Shown here: positions 1 through 8,319 of the stretch, piece by piece
Layout of the letters: every line of letters starts with the position of its first letter
How positions within the stretch are numbered: position 1 is the stretch's first letter
DNA from: UBA6215 sp964484255
Lineage (GTDB): Bacteria > Omnitrophota > Gorgyraeia > Pluralincolimonadales > Pluralincolimonadaceae
Assembly (NCBI GenBank): GCA_964484255.1
Contig: CAZAEH010000032.1
Coordinates: 1 to 15,711, forward strand
Direction of reading: 5' to 3'
Length of the DNA: 15,711 nucleotides
The notes under the pieces: generated by a model
Seen by the model: the letters and a program-made list of their open reading frames with translations, nothing else
Told to the model about the DNA's origin: nothing
Database searches by the model: none
Translations under genes and position numbers: made by a program

Positions 1-533
1 TCTCTTTGGAGTCTAAACCCTATAACTGGCTGCGTATATTGTCCAACTCCGTATATAACCCGCATAGCGCGAGGTTCGATTCGTTCAGTTTCAATTTCGT
101 AGGAGACCCGGAGCTGGATTTTGACAACCAGGACCTTCGCCAGTCGGTGTATACGGATATCGGCAAGAAGACCTGGGGATATGCCGGAGGTTACAGGTGG
201 GATAATAACCTCGGCAGCCTACTTGAAGGGCAATTCATGTTCAACCTCTCGGCCAAATGGAAGGTCACGGCTTACCACAGGTTGGACCTTAAGCGGTTCG
301 GGACGGCCCCCGACGGCACGCCCAAGAAGTATATAAACAGCATGGCAGAGCAGGAGTACAGATTAAGCCGCGATCTCCACTGCTGGATAGGCGATTTCAT
401 GTATAATATATCAAGGGACCACGGACATACTTTTATGATCGTCTTCAGGCTGAAGGCATTCCCGGATGTCCCGATAGAATTTGAGCAAAACTATAACCCG
501 CCGATGTTCGGATCATCGCTTCCTCCGGGCTGA
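1..533 (+). CDS. C-terminal part of an outer-membrane beta-barrel protein, possibly LptD-like
   Basis: The reading frame is open from the left edge (first whole codon at base 3) to a TGA at 531-533, so about 176 C-terminal residues are seen and the start lies outside the window. The sequence alternates hydrophobic and polar residues in short strands with many aromatics (for example GYAGGYRWDNN, WKVTAYHRLDLKRF, HCWIGDFMYNISRD, HTFMIVFRLKAFP), as expected of transmembrane beta-strands. The layout, with a late aromatic strand followed by a 'FRLKAFP' strand, recalls the C-terminal barrel of the LPS-assembly protein LptD/OstA. That match is by eye and weak. The chain ends with a Pro-rich tail rather than the usual terminal aromatic residue. 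The next gene starts 13 bases later with no terminator visible between them, so they may be co-transcribed. It could be another surface barrel protein. Confidence 0.6.
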   Translation, partial: SLESKPYNWLRILSNSVYNPHSARFDSFSFNFVGDPELDFDNQDLRQSVYTDIGKKTWGYAGGYRWDNNLGSLLEGQFMFNLSAKWKVTAYHRLDLKRFGTAPDGTPKKYINSMAEQEYRLSRDLHCWIGDFMYNISRDHGHTFMIVFRLKAFPDVPIEFEQNYNPPMFGSSLPPG

Positions 534-546
534 GAAAGGTGAGATA

Positions 547-1851
547 ATGAAGATAGCTGTAATAGGTGCAGGATATGTAGGCCTTGTGACGGCGGCATGC
601 CTTGCCGACCTGGGAAATGACGTTGTCTGCAATGATATAGATGCCCTGAAGATATCAAAGCTTAATAGGGGTATCGTGCCTATCTATGAACCAGGTCTCG
701 ATGACCTGATAAAGAGGAACAGGAAAGAGAAGAGGATAAAGTTCACTACCAGCCTCAAGAGTGCGGTTGAGACCAGTGAGATCATATTTATCGCCGTAGG
801 CACGCCGCCTAAAGATAACGGGGAGGCGGACCTGACGTATATTGAAGCCGTGGCCAGGGACATATCGCGTCATATGAGATCTTACCATCTTGTCGTAGAG
901 AAATCCACGACACCGGTGGAAACGGGGATGTGGATACGCAAGACTCTTGAAGCTTATGCCCGCAAGGGAGTCAAGTTCGATGTGGCCTCTAATCCCGAGT
1001 TCCTTAGGGAAGGTTCGGCTATAAGTGATTTCATGAACCCGGACAGGATAGTGCTGGGGGTAGAGAGCAAGAAGGCGGCAGACACCCTCAAGGAGCTTTA
1101 CAGGCCGCTTGGGGCCGAGATAATAACCACGAACATAAACAGCGCGGAAATAATCAAGCACGCCTCCAATTCTTTTCTTGCGATGAAGATATCTTTCATA
1201 AACGCCGTGGCCAATATATGCGAGAAGGCCGGGGCTGATGTCGAGGAAGTTGCCAGGGGTATGGGTCTCGATAAGAGGATAGGCAGGTCTTTCCTTGATG
1301 CCGGCATCGGTTTCGGTGGATTTTGCTTCCCTAAAGACATAGAGGCTTTCATACATATATCAGAGAAACTCGGGTATAACTTCGAGCTCCTCAAGTCCGT
1401 CAAGAGGATCAATGATTCCCAGAGGATGTTATTGGTCAGGAAGATCGAGAAAGCCGTATGGAACATAAGATCCAAGAAGATAGCGGTATTGGGGCTTGCA
1501 TTCAAGCCGAATACCGATGATATGAGATTTGCGCCTTCGGTGGTGATAGTAGAAAGGCTCAAGGCGGAAGGTGCAAATATACAGGCATATGACCCGCAGT
1601 CAATGGCCTGTGCCAGGCGTCTGCCGGAGTTCAAGGGGGTAAAATTCTGCAAGGGCTCGTACGAGGCCTTAAAGGGTGCAGATTGCGCGGTGATACTTAC
1701 TGAATGGAATGAATTCAAGGAACTCGACCTTAATAAGGCCAAGAATTTGATGAGGCAGCCGGTTGTCGTTGACGGCAGGAATATCTATGACCCGGCCAAG
1801 ATGAAACGAATGGGTTTCAGGTATAGCTGTATAGGGAGGGGACAGCAATGA
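547..1851 (+). CDS. ugd: UDP-glucose 6-dehydrogenase
   Basis: The enzyme oxidises UDP-glucose to UDP-glucuronate with two NAD+ in the cytoplasm. The 434-residue protein has the family's usual length. It carries an N-terminal Rossmann motif GAGYVG (residues 7-12), the central helical domain with NPEFLREG and the 'NSFLAMKISFINAVAN' helix, and the catalytic cysteine C260 in GFGGFCFPKD. The C-terminal UDP-binding domain follows. Most relatives have Ser where this one has Phe just before the Cys (GGSCFPKD). The frame is open upstream to 481, but ATG 547 is chosen because AGGTGAG (536-542) sits just before it and the Rossmann strand begins at once. Its stop overlaps the next start (ATGA). Its product is the substrate of the UDP-glucuronate decarboxylase at 8316. 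Confidence 0.93.
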   Translation: MKIAVIGAGYVGLVTAACLADLGNDVVCNDIDALKISKLNRGIVPIYEPGLDDLIKRNRKEKRIKFTTSLKSAVETSEIIFIAVGTPPKDNGEADLTYIEAVARDISRHMRSYHLVVEKSTTPVETGMWIRKTLEAYARKGVKFDVASNPEFLREGSAISDFMNPDRIVLGVESKKAADTLKELYRPLGAEIITTNINSAEIIKHASNSFLAMKISFINAVANICEKAGADVEEVARGMGLDKRIGRSFLDAGIGFGGFCFPKDIEAFIHISEKLGYNFELLKSVKRINDSQRMLLVRKIEKAVWNIRSKKIAVLGLAFKPNTDDMRFAPSVVIVERLKAEGANIQAYDPQSMACARRLPEFKGVKFCKGSYEALKGADCAVILTEWNEFKELDLNKAKNLMRQPVVVDGRNIYDPAKMKRMGFRYSCIGRGQQ

Positions 1852-2294
1852 TAGAAGGGGTAAAGATAAAGAAACTTAAGGCTATCCCCGATGACAGGGG
1901 TAAGCTCATGGAGATACTGCGCTGCGATGATGATATCTTCGAGAAGTTCGGCCAGGTGTATTTTACGACGGCATTTCCGGGCGTGGTAAAGGCCTGGCAT
2001 TTCCATAAGAAACAGGATGACCATTTCGTGTGCCTGAACGGCAAGATAAAGCTCGGGCTATACGACGCCAGGGAAGGCTCCCGGACCAAGGGAGAGGTAA
2101 ATGAATTCATCCTTTCCCTGGATGACCCGTTTATGGTTAAGATACCCAAAGGGGTATACCACGGTTTCAAATGCGTCGCCGACTCGGAATCTATGATACT
2201 AAACGTACCGACGATGCCGTATAACCCTAAGGACCCCGATGAGTTCAGGGTGGATGCCTACGACAACGATATTCCCTTCGACTGGAGGAAATAA
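1848..2294 (+). CDS. rmlC: RmlC-type cupin, dTDP-4-dehydrorhamnose 3,5-epimerase family
   Basis: The likely role is the third step of dTDP-L-rhamnose synthesis, epimerising dTDP-4-keto-6-deoxyglucose at C3 and C5. It lies directly before rmlA, rmlB and rmlD. The 148-residue protein is a single cupin and shorter than the usual RmlC of about 180. GVVKAWHFH (residues 45-53) aligns with the RmlC GVLRGLHFQ strand, so H51 is the probable catalytic base. IPKGVYHGF (99-107) matches the conserved IPxGFAHGF. A tyrosine in the TMPYNP segment (Y125) is a candidate for the catalytic acid, though its alignment is uncertain. The WHFHKKQDDH cluster is unlike classical RmlC and could bind a metal or mark a related subfamily, so the exact reaction is not certain. 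The ATG overlaps the ugd stop. Confidence 0.75.
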   Translation: MIEGVKIKKLKAIPDDRGKLMEILRCDDDIFEKFGQVYFTTAFPGVVKAWHFHKKQDDHFVCLNGKIKLGLYDAREGSRTKGEVNEFILSLDDPFMVKIPKGVYHGFKCVADSESMILNVPTMPYNPKDPDEFRVDAYDNDIPFDWRK

Positions 2295-3037
2295 TGGGAC
2301 TCAAGGGTGTTATCCTTGCAGGCGGTCTCGGTACCAGGCTCGATCCTCTTACCAGGATAACCAATAAACACCTTTTACCTGTGTACGACAGGCCTATGAT
2401 ATATTATCCCATACAAACGCTTGTTGATGCCGGGATACGCGATATCCTTATAGTCACCGGAGGCAATAACGCCGGCGATTTTCTGCGCCTTCTGGGTAAC
2501 GGGTCTGAATTCGGACTGAAACACATCAACTATACCTACCAACGCGGCGAGGGCGGGATAGCCGAGGCCTTGGGGCTTGCCCGGCATTTCGCGCAAGGGA
2601 ATAAAATAGTGGTAGTGCTGGGGGATAACCTGATAGAAAAAGGCATAAAGAAATATGTTGACGATTTCATCTCCCAGCCTGAAGGGGCGAAAATACTGCT
2701 CAAGAAGGTGCCCGATCCCCAAAGGTTCGGGGTAGCCGAAATAAAAGGCGGAAGGATAGCCGGTATTAAAGAAAAACCGAAGTCCCCTAAGTCGGACCTG
2801 GCGGTCACGGGTATATATATGTATGATCCCAATGTCTTCGATATAATAAAACCGCTTAAGCCTTCCAAGAGGGGTGAGCTGGAGATAACCGATGTCAACA
2901 ACGAATACATAAGGCGCGGCGAGATGACATTCGACATCCTGGAGGGCTGGTGGACGGATTGCGGGACGTTTGAATCGCTCTTCCGGGCTAATAAACTTGT
3001 CGAAGAAGGCATAAAGAGGAAAGCCAGGAGGCCATGA
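2294..3037 (+). CDS. rmlA: Glucose-1-phosphate thymidylyltransferase (short form)
   Basis: It joins dTTP and glucose-1-phosphate to give dTDP-glucose, the first step of dTDP-rhamnose synthesis. The nucleotidyltransferase signature GGLGTRLDPLT (residues 10-20) is followed by NKHLLPVYDRPMIYYPI. LGDN with D111 and WTDCGT with D222 supply the usual metal-binding aspartates. FGVAE, EKPKSPKS and RGELEITDVNNEY are also family hallmarks. At 247 residues it matches the short RmlA form, which lacks the C-terminal extension of the roughly 290-residue enterobacterial enzyme and its allosteric elements. The start ATG shares one base with the rmlC stop (TAATG), and its own stop overlaps the rmlB start (ATGA). 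This suggests translational coupling along the rml set. Confidence 0.93.
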   Translation: MGLKGVILAGGLGTRLDPLTRITNKHLLPVYDRPMIYYPIQTLVDAGIRDILIVTGGNNAGDFLRLLGNGSEFGLKHINYTYQRGEGGIAEALGLARHFAQGNKIVVVLGDNLIEKGIKKYVDDFISQPEGAKILLKKVPDPQRFGVAEIKGGRIAGIKEKPKSPKSDLAVTGIYMYDPNVFDIIKPLKPSKRGELEITDVNNEYIRRGEMTFDILEGWWTDCGTFESLFRANKLVEEGIKRKARRP

Positions 3038-4032
3038 AGATATTAGTCACCGGAGGTTCAGGGTTCATCGGCTCTAATTTCATAAGGCATGTAATGTCGA
3101 AGAACCGCAGCTGCGAGATAGTCAACCTTGACAAGCTCAGCTACGCCGGGAATACCGAGAACCTCAAGGACGTGGAGAAGGACCCGAATTATACCTTTAT
3201 AAAAGGGGATATATGCGACCACGCAACCGTGGAAAAAGCGATGGACGGCTGTGATTACGTGGTCAATTTTGCAGCGGAAAGCCATGTCGACAGGTCTATA
3301 CATGGGGCGGATGAGTTCATCATGTCCAATGTCCTCGGGACCAACGTGTTGTTGGAGAAGGCCCGGTTGAAGGGGATCTCGAAGTTCATCCATATATCTA
3401 CGGACGAGGTCTACGGTTCTATCGATGAAGGTTCGTTCAATGAATCGAGCATGCTTGCTCCTAACAGCCCATATTCGGCGAGCAAGGCAGCGGCCGAGCA
3501 CATGTGCCGTGCGTATTATATTACCTGGGGGTTGCCGGTCGTGATAACACGCAGTTCCAATAACTTCGGGCCGTACCAATACCCGGAGAAGTTCGTTGCG
3601 CTCAGTATCACGAACCTGGCGGAAGACAGGAAGATACCGCTTTACGGCGACGGCAAGAATGTGCGGGATTGGCTTTTTGTAGAGGATAACTGCGACGGTA
3701 TATATTTTGTCCTGAACAAGGGGATCCCCGGTGAAGTATATAATATTGCCGGCGGCTACGAAATGATGAATATGGATATGGTCCACGCCATACTCAAGGC
3801 CATGGGCAAGGGTCCTGAGATGGTCGAGTATGTAAAGGACCGGCTCGGGCACGACAGGAGATATTCCCTCGACGATTCCAAATTGAGGGCAATGGGCTGG
3901 AAGCCCAACCATACCTTCGCGGAGGCACTGGACAAGACCGTGAAATGGTACTCCGAAAACCGCGATTGGTGGATGAAGGTCAAGCATAAAGATTCATACA
4001 AGACCTATTACAAAAAGCAATACAAGGCCTGA
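3034..4032 (+). CDS. rmlB: dTDP-glucose 4,6-dehydratase
   Basis: It converts dTDP-glucose to dTDP-4-keto-6-deoxyglucose using bound NAD+. The 332-residue extended SDR protein has GGSGFIG (7-13) for NAD, NLDKLSYAGN typical of RmlB, and FAAESHVDRSI. The catalytic trio TDE lies in STDEVYG (T123, D124, E125), with the YxxxK pair Y147/K151 in YSASK. RSSNNFGPYQYPEK and GDGKNVRDWLFVEDN are also RmlB-specific blocks. The length is normal and no key residue is missing. The ATG overlaps the rmlA stop by four bases. The tail (residues about 315-332) is rich in Lys and Tyr, as often seen in this family. Confidence 0.95.
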   Translation: MKILVTGGSGFIGSNFIRHVMSKNRSCEIVNLDKLSYAGNTENLKDVEKDPNYTFIKGDICDHATVEKAMDGCDYVVNFAAESHVDRSIHGADEFIMSNVLGTNVLLEKARLKGISKFIHISTDEVYGSIDEGSFNESSMLAPNSPYSASKAAAEHMCRAYYITWGLPVVITRSSNNFGPYQYPEKFVALSITNLAEDRKIPLYGDGKNVRDWLFVEDNCDGIYFVLNKGIPGEVYNIAGGYEMMNMDMVHAILKAMGKGPEMVEYVKDRLGHDRRYSLDDSKLRAMGWKPNHTFAEALDKTVKWYSENRDWWMKVKHKDSYKTYYKKQYKA

Positions 4033-4034
4033 AC

Positions 4035-4940
4035 ATGAAGGTGATCGTTACCGGTGCCACCGGCATGCTCGGCTGTGATCTTTGCAAGGTGTTTTCGGGG
4101 GGTAATGAAGTCTTGGGAATGGCAAGGGGATTGACGCGTCCGGCAGCAGGGTATGAGCCGTCCGTAAAAATAGAGCCAATCGATATAACCTCCCGGGCGG
4201 ATATATTTACCGCCGTGGAACATTTCAAGCCGGATATCATAGTCAATTCCGCGGCTATTGCCGATGTTGACTATTGTGAAAGGAACCCGGAAGAAGCCTT
4301 TAAGGTGAACTTCGAGGGGGCAAGGAATATTTCGGATGCCGCCAAGATTTTTGGCGCGCTTATGATCCATATCAGCACGGATTATGTCTTTGACGGAGAG
4401 AAAGGTTCCCCGTATTCGGAAGGTGACCGGGCGGATCCAATAAGCGTATACGGCCGTTCTAAACTGAAGGCCGAGGAATATATCGTTTCTGCCGGAGGTA
4501 AATACGCTATAGTCCGTTCGAGCTGGATGTTCGGGAGGCACGGCAGGAATTTCGTGGATTACGCCATCGACAGCGCCAGGGACAAAGGCGAGGTCAGGGC
4601 GATCTCCGAGAAGATGGGCGGGCCTACTTATACCGTCGATCTGGCAGAGGCGGTCCGCGAGTTGTCTGGGAAGATACTGAATGGTGAAACTGCGCCGGGC
4701 ATCTATAATATATCGAACGCGGGCATATGCACGCGTTACGGTTTTGCGAAAGAGATAATAGATTATTGCGGCTTGAACGCTAAGGTCGTGCCGATAACCG
4801 CCAAGGAAGCCGGCGGCCCGGCTTTAAGGCCAAGGAAGACGGAGCTGGACAATTCGAAGATAGCGAAAGTGCTGGGGCGCAAACTCAGAGATTACAAAGA
4901 TGCATTCAGGGAATATATAGATAAAAAGGGGGAAAGATAG
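4035..4940 (+). CDS. rmlD: dTDP-4-dehydrorhamnose reductase
   Basis: It performs the last step of dTDP-L-rhamnose synthesis, the NAD(P)H-dependent reduction of the 4-keto group. The 301-residue protein has GATGMLG (7-13), 'IIVNSAAIADVDYCE' (RmlD pattern NxAAYTxVDxxE), the active-site strand STDYVFDG (114-121) and the YGRSK pair Y139/K143. SPYSEGDRADPISVYG and RSSWMFG match RmlD. The start lies two bases after the rmlB stop with AAGG at 4024-4027. In the N-terminal region TAADV is replaced by AIADV, which is within family variation. The following gene starts two bases after its stop. Confidence 0.92.
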   Translation: MKVIVTGATGMLGCDLCKVFSGGNEVLGMARGLTRPAAGYEPSVKIEPIDITSRADIFTAVEHFKPDIIVNSAAIADVDYCERNPEEAFKVNFEGARNISDAAKIFGALMIHISTDYVFDGEKGSPYSEGDRADPISVYGRSKLKAEEYIVSAGGKYAIVRSSWMFGRHGRNFVDYAIDSARDKGEVRAISEKMGGPTYTVDLAEAVRELSGKILNGETAPGIYNISNAGICTRYGFAKEIIDYCGLNAKVVPITAKEAGGPALRPRKTELDNSKIAKVLGRKLRDYKDAFREYIDKKGER

Positions 4941-4942
4941 AA

Positions 4943-6250
4943 ATGGTACGCAATTTCAAGGACAAGATCAAAACTAAGAAAGCGAAGGTCGCGGTCATCG
5001 GTCTGGGTTATGTCGGCCTGCCTTTGGCCGTTGAATTTGCCAAGAAAGGGTTTTCCTCTCTTGGTGTTGACCTGGATAAAAGGAAGGTCTCATCGATCAA
5101 TTCCGGAAAGTCATATATACTCGATATACCAGGCGAAGAGATAGCGCCGCTGGCGAAGGCCGGCAGGCTGAAGGCAACGAATGATTATTCAAAGTTAAAG
5201 GAAGTTGACGCAATAATAATATGTGTCCCGACCCCGCTCAGGAAGACCAGGGACCCGGACATGTCGTTCATAGTTTCTGCGGCGGAAGCTATAGCCAAAA
5301 ACCTCAGGAAGGGACAGGTTATTGTCCTGGAATCGACGACCTATCCGGGGACGACGGAGGAGGTCATACTTCCCATGCTTGAGGCTACCGGGCTCAAGGT
5401 CGGCAGGGATTTCTCTCTCGGGTTCTCGCCGGAGAGGATAGACCCGGGCAATCCCAGGTACATGACGCATAATATTCCTAAGGTTGTAAGCGGGATGACC
5501 GGGTTTTGCAGGGAGAACATCGCGTTGTTGTATTCCCAGATAGTTGACAGGGTCATACCTGTATCTTCGTTGAAGGTGGCGGAGATGGTCAAGCTTCTCG
5601 AGAACACGTTCAGGTCGGTCAATATCGGTCTCGTAAATGAACTTGCCCTGATGTGCGACAGCCTCAAGGTCGATGTTTGGGAGATAATAGAGGCGGCCAA
5701 GACAAAGCCGTTCGGTTTTATGCCGTTCTACCCCGGCCCGGGTCTGGGCGGACATTGTATACCGATAGACCCCATATACCTGGCGTGGAAAGCAAGGATA
5801 CAGGGTTTTGAGCCCAGGTTCATAGACTTGGCTTCCAAGATAAACGCTGATATGCCGGAGCATGTTGCCGACAGGGTAGCGAGGATACTCAACAATAAGT
5901 TCGGAAAGGCCGTAAAAGGTTCCAAGGTACTCATGGTAGGGCTTTCCTACAAGAAGGACGTGACGGACACGAGGGAGTCGCCCGCCTACGAAGTGATAGA
6001 GAAACTTAAAGACAGGGGTGCGTCGGTCTCTTATTATGACCCGTTCGTGCCTTCGTCCGTTTTCGGCGGGCATAACATGAGGTCCGTTACTTTAAGTGCC
6101 GCCGAACTTAAGAAATATGACTGCGCGGTCATCGTCACCGACCATTCAAATGTCGATTACGGTTTTATCGTGGATAATTCAAGGTTCGTTCTTGATACGC
6201 GCAATGCATTAAAGGACATCAAGAGACGCAATAAAATAGAAAGGCTTTGA
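4943..6250 (+). CDS. wbpA: UDP-N-acetylglucosamine 6-dehydrogenase (WbpA/TviB type)
   Basis: It probably oxidises UDP-GlcNAc to UDP-GlcNAc-uronate, the entry step to UDP-2,3-diacetamido-2,3-dideoxy-glucuronate. The 435-residue protein is a second UDP-sugar dehydrogenase, clearly different from Ugd. It has GLGYVGLPLA (20-29), the ESTTYPGTTEE segment, SPERIDPGN and the catalytic C272 in GPGLGGHCIPIDPIYLAWKA. That last block is typical of WbpA/TviB rather than of WecC or Ugd. The N-terminus has about 14 extra basic residues before the Rossmann strand. AAGGGGGA (4926-4932) precedes ATG 4943. Partner enzymes WbpE (7198), WbpB (11687) and WbpD (12681) are in the window. TviB-type enzymes act on the same substrate, so the substrate call is fairly firm. 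Confidence 0.87.
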   Translation: MVRNFKDKIKTKKAKVAVIGLGYVGLPLAVEFAKKGFSSLGVDLDKRKVSSINSGKSYILDIPGEEIAPLAKAGRLKATNDYSKLKEVDAIIICVPTPLRKTRDPDMSFIVSAAEAIAKNLRKGQVIVLESTTYPGTTEEVILPMLEATGLKVGRDFSLGFSPERIDPGNPRYMTHNIPKVVSGMTGFCRENIALLYSQIVDRVIPVSSLKVAEMVKLLENTFRSVNIGLVNELALMCDSLKVDVWEIIEAAKTKPFGFMPFYPGPGLGGHCIPIDPIYLAWKARIQGFEPRFIDLASKINADMPEHVADRVARILNNKFGKAVKGSKVLMVGLSYKKDVTDTRESPAYEVIEKLKDRGASVSYYDPFVPSSVFGGHNMRSVTLSAAELKKYDCAVIVTDHSNVDYGFIVDNSRFVLDTRNALKDIKRRNKIERL

Positions 6251-6253
6251 TCT

Positions 6254-7189
6254 ATGGCTACCTATCTTGTTACAGGCGGGGCCGGGTTCATCGGCTCCAA
6301 TATAGTAGATGAACTTGTCCGCAGGCAGGAGAACGTGAAGGTCCTGGACGACCTTTCTTCCGGGAGTAAGGAGAACCTTGAGCAGGTAAAGGATAAGATC
6401 GAGTTCATAGAGGCCGATATAAGGGACTTGGGCGTACTTAAAAAGGTGTTTAAGGGCTGCGATTACGTTATACACCAGGCGGCGTTAAGGTCCGTCCCGA
6501 AATCGATGAAGGACCCGGCGCTCTATGACGAAGTCAATGTCATGGGCACGCTCAATGTGCTTTCCGCTGCGGCCGGGAACAATGTAAAGAGGGTTGTCTT
6601 CGCTTCATCGAGCTCGGTATACGGTGATTCAGAAAAGCTTCCCCAGAGCGAAAACCAGGTACCGCAGCCTATATCACCTTATGCCGCTACAAAACTTGCA
6701 GGGGAGCATTACTGCAGGGTTTTTGCGAAGTCATTCGGGCTTGAGACGGTTGCATTGAGGTATTTCAATGTCTTTGGTCCCCGCCAGTCCCTTGAATCCG
6801 AATATGCTGTCGTGATCCCTAAGTTTGTGACATGTATACTTAGGGGTGAACAGCCCCCGATCCACGGCGACGGGAAGCAGAGCAGGGATTTTACTTATGT
6901 CGATAATGTCGTTGATGCGAACCTTACGGCTGCTGTCCGCGAAGGGGTATCGGGCGAGGTTTTCAATGTCGCATGCGGTAAAGGTTATAACCTGCTCGAC
7001 CTCGTCAGGATACTCAACGAGATAATAGGCAAGAAGATCGAGCCTAAATTAGGGCCTTCAAGGCCGGGGGACGTCAAACATACGTTGTCGGATATAACCA
7101 AGATGAAGACCGCGTTGAAACTTGATCCCAAGGTTGATTTTGTCTTGGGCCTGCGGAAGACGGTCGAATACTTCAGGTCGAGGCAATAG
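6254..7189 (+). CDS. NDP-sugar 4-epimerase of the extended SDR family (WbpP/GalE type)
   Basis: It is likely to interconvert UDP-GlcNAc and UDP-GalNAc, or the matching uronates, by C4 epimerisation with bound NAD+. The 311-residue protein has GGAGFIG (8-14), the catalytic serine region FASSSSVYG (116-124) and the YxxxK pair Y143/K147 in SPYAATK. HQAALRSVPKSMKDP, RYFNVFGPRQ, GDGKQSRDFTYVDN and RPGDVKHTLSDI are closer to WbpP-type UDP-GlcNAc 4-epimerases than to enterobacterial GalE. Its place between the WbpA-type dehydrogenase and the WbpE-type aminotransferase supports a HexNAc or HexNAc-uronate substrate. UDP-glucose or UDP-glucuronate 4-epimerase activity cannot be excluded. The start lies three bases after the wbpA stop, with AAAGG at 6239-6243. 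Confidence 0.82.
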   Translation: MATYLVTGGAGFIGSNIVDELVRRQENVKVLDDLSSGSKENLEQVKDKIEFIEADIRDLGVLKKVFKGCDYVIHQAALRSVPKSMKDPALYDEVNVMGTLNVLSAAAGNNVKRVVFASSSSVYGDSEKLPQSENQVPQPISPYAATKLAGEHYCRVFAKSFGLETVALRYFNVFGPRQSLESEYAVVIPKFVTCILRGEQPPIHGDGKQSRDFTYVDNVVDANLTAAVREGVSGEVFNVACGKGYNLLDLVRILNEIIGKKIEPKLGPSRPGDVKHTLSDITKMKTALKLDPKVDFVLGLRKTVEYFRSRQ

Positions 7190-7197
7190 CGGATTAG

Positions 7198-8319
7198 ATG
7201 AAAGTCGCACTTTTCGAGCTCATAAGACAGTATAATTCCATTAAAGGAGAACTGGACCCGGCAATATCCTTGGTCCTGGGAAAAGGCTCATTCATACTCG
7301 GGGAGAATGTTTCCAGGTTCGAAGAGGAGGCCTCTGCGTACTGCGGGGCCCGTCATGCAGTGGGTGTAGCCAACGGTACCGATGCGCTGGAGTTGGCCCT
7401 GAAGGCCTTCGGGATAGGGCCGGGAGATGAGGTAATAACCGTGCCCTTTACCTTCATTGCCACGACCGAGGCGATCTGCCTTAACGGCGCGAGGCCTGTG
7501 TTGGTCGATATCGAGTCAGGCACGTTCAATATGGATGTTTCCCGGATAGAGGATAAGATAACGGCTCGGACGAAAGCGATAATACCGGTGCACCTTTTCG
7601 GTCAGGCCTGCAATATGGACGCTGTCCTGGCCATTGCCGTAAAGCACGGGTTGAAGGTCATAGAGGATTGCGCGCAGGCAATCGGCGCCGAGTATAACGG
7701 ACGAAAAGTAGGATCATTCGGCGATATCGGCTGTTTCAGTTTCTTCCCGAGCAAAAACCTGGGTTGCTTCGGTGACGGCGGTATGGTCACAGCAGCCGAT
7801 AAGTCTGTCGCCGACAGATTGAAGATGCTGCGTGTGCACGGTCAGGCCCAGAGGTATTTGCATGAGACCGAAGGCCGCAACAGCCGTCTCGACGAACTGC
7901 AGGCTGCGGTACTCAGGGTAAAGCTGCGCCACCTTGATGAGTGGAACGAAAAACGCAGGAGTAATGCAACTTACTATGACAATGCATTCGCTGCCCTGAG
8001 GGATTCGGGAAAAATAACGCTGCCGGGTGAATCGAAAGGTTGCAAGCACGTATATAATATCTATAATATCAGGACGGGGCTCAGGGACCGCTTGAGGCAA
8101 TACCTGTCTTCAAAGGATATCGGTACGGCTATATATTACCCGGTGCCTTTGCACCTACAGCCCGTGTATGACAAGTTCGGCTGGAAGAAGGGCGATTTCC
8201 CGGTCAGTGAGAAGGCGTGCGCAGAAGTCCTGGCGATACCGGTATATCCGGAACTTAACAAGGATGAGCTCGAATACACGGCTGGTTGCGTAAAAGATTT
8301 TCTGGAGGGACGGGCGTGA
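7198..8319 (+). CDS. wbpE: PLP-dependent sugar aminotransferase, WbpE type (DegT/DnrJ/EryC1/StrS family)
   Basis: It probably transaminates the 3-keto group of UDP-2-acetamido-3-keto-glucuronate with glutamate, giving UDP-GlcNAc(3NH2)A. The 373-residue protein has ANGTDAL (58-64) for the PLP phosphate, VIEDCAQAIGA (154-164) with the PLP-ring aspartate, and the Schiff-base lysine K186 in FFPSKNLGCFGDGG. PVHLFGQACNMD, HGQAQRYLHETEGRNSRLDELQAA and AIYYPVPLHLQP closely follow the WbpE/WlbC pattern. Assignment to C3 rests on that pattern and on WbpA, WbpB and WbpD being present. The ribosome binding site is weak. The stop overlaps the next start (GTGA). Confidence 0.85.
   Translation: MKVALFELIRQYNSIKGELDPAISLVLGKGSFILGENVSRFEEEASAYCGARHAVGVANGTDALELALKAFGIGPGDEVITVPFTFIATTEAICLNGARPVLVDIESGTFNMDVSRIEDKITARTKAIIPVHLFGQACNMDAVLAIAVKHGLKVIEDCAQAIGAEYNGRKVGSFGDIGCFSFFPSKNLGCFGDGGMVTAADKSVADRLKMLRVHGQAQRYLHETEGRNSRLDELQAAVLRVKLRHLDEWNEKRRSNATYYDNAFAALRDSGKITLPGESKGCKHVYNIYNIRTGLRDRLRQYLSSKDIGTAIYYPVPLHLQPVYDKFGWKKGDFPVSEKACAEVLAIPVYPELNKDELEYTAGCVKDFLEGRA

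Noticed and set aside
481..546. Upstream extension of the ugd frame to 481
   Set aside because: It overlaps the beta-barrel gene, lacks a ribosome binding site and would add 22 residues before a Rossmann strand that normally begins at the N-terminus.
655..1356. Long minus-strand open frame opposite ugd, and similar ones opposite rmlB, wbpA, the binding-protein gene and the ATPase gene
   Set aside because: They lie wholly within well-recognised + strand genes, show no family motif and have no ribosome binding sites; they are shadows of codon bias.
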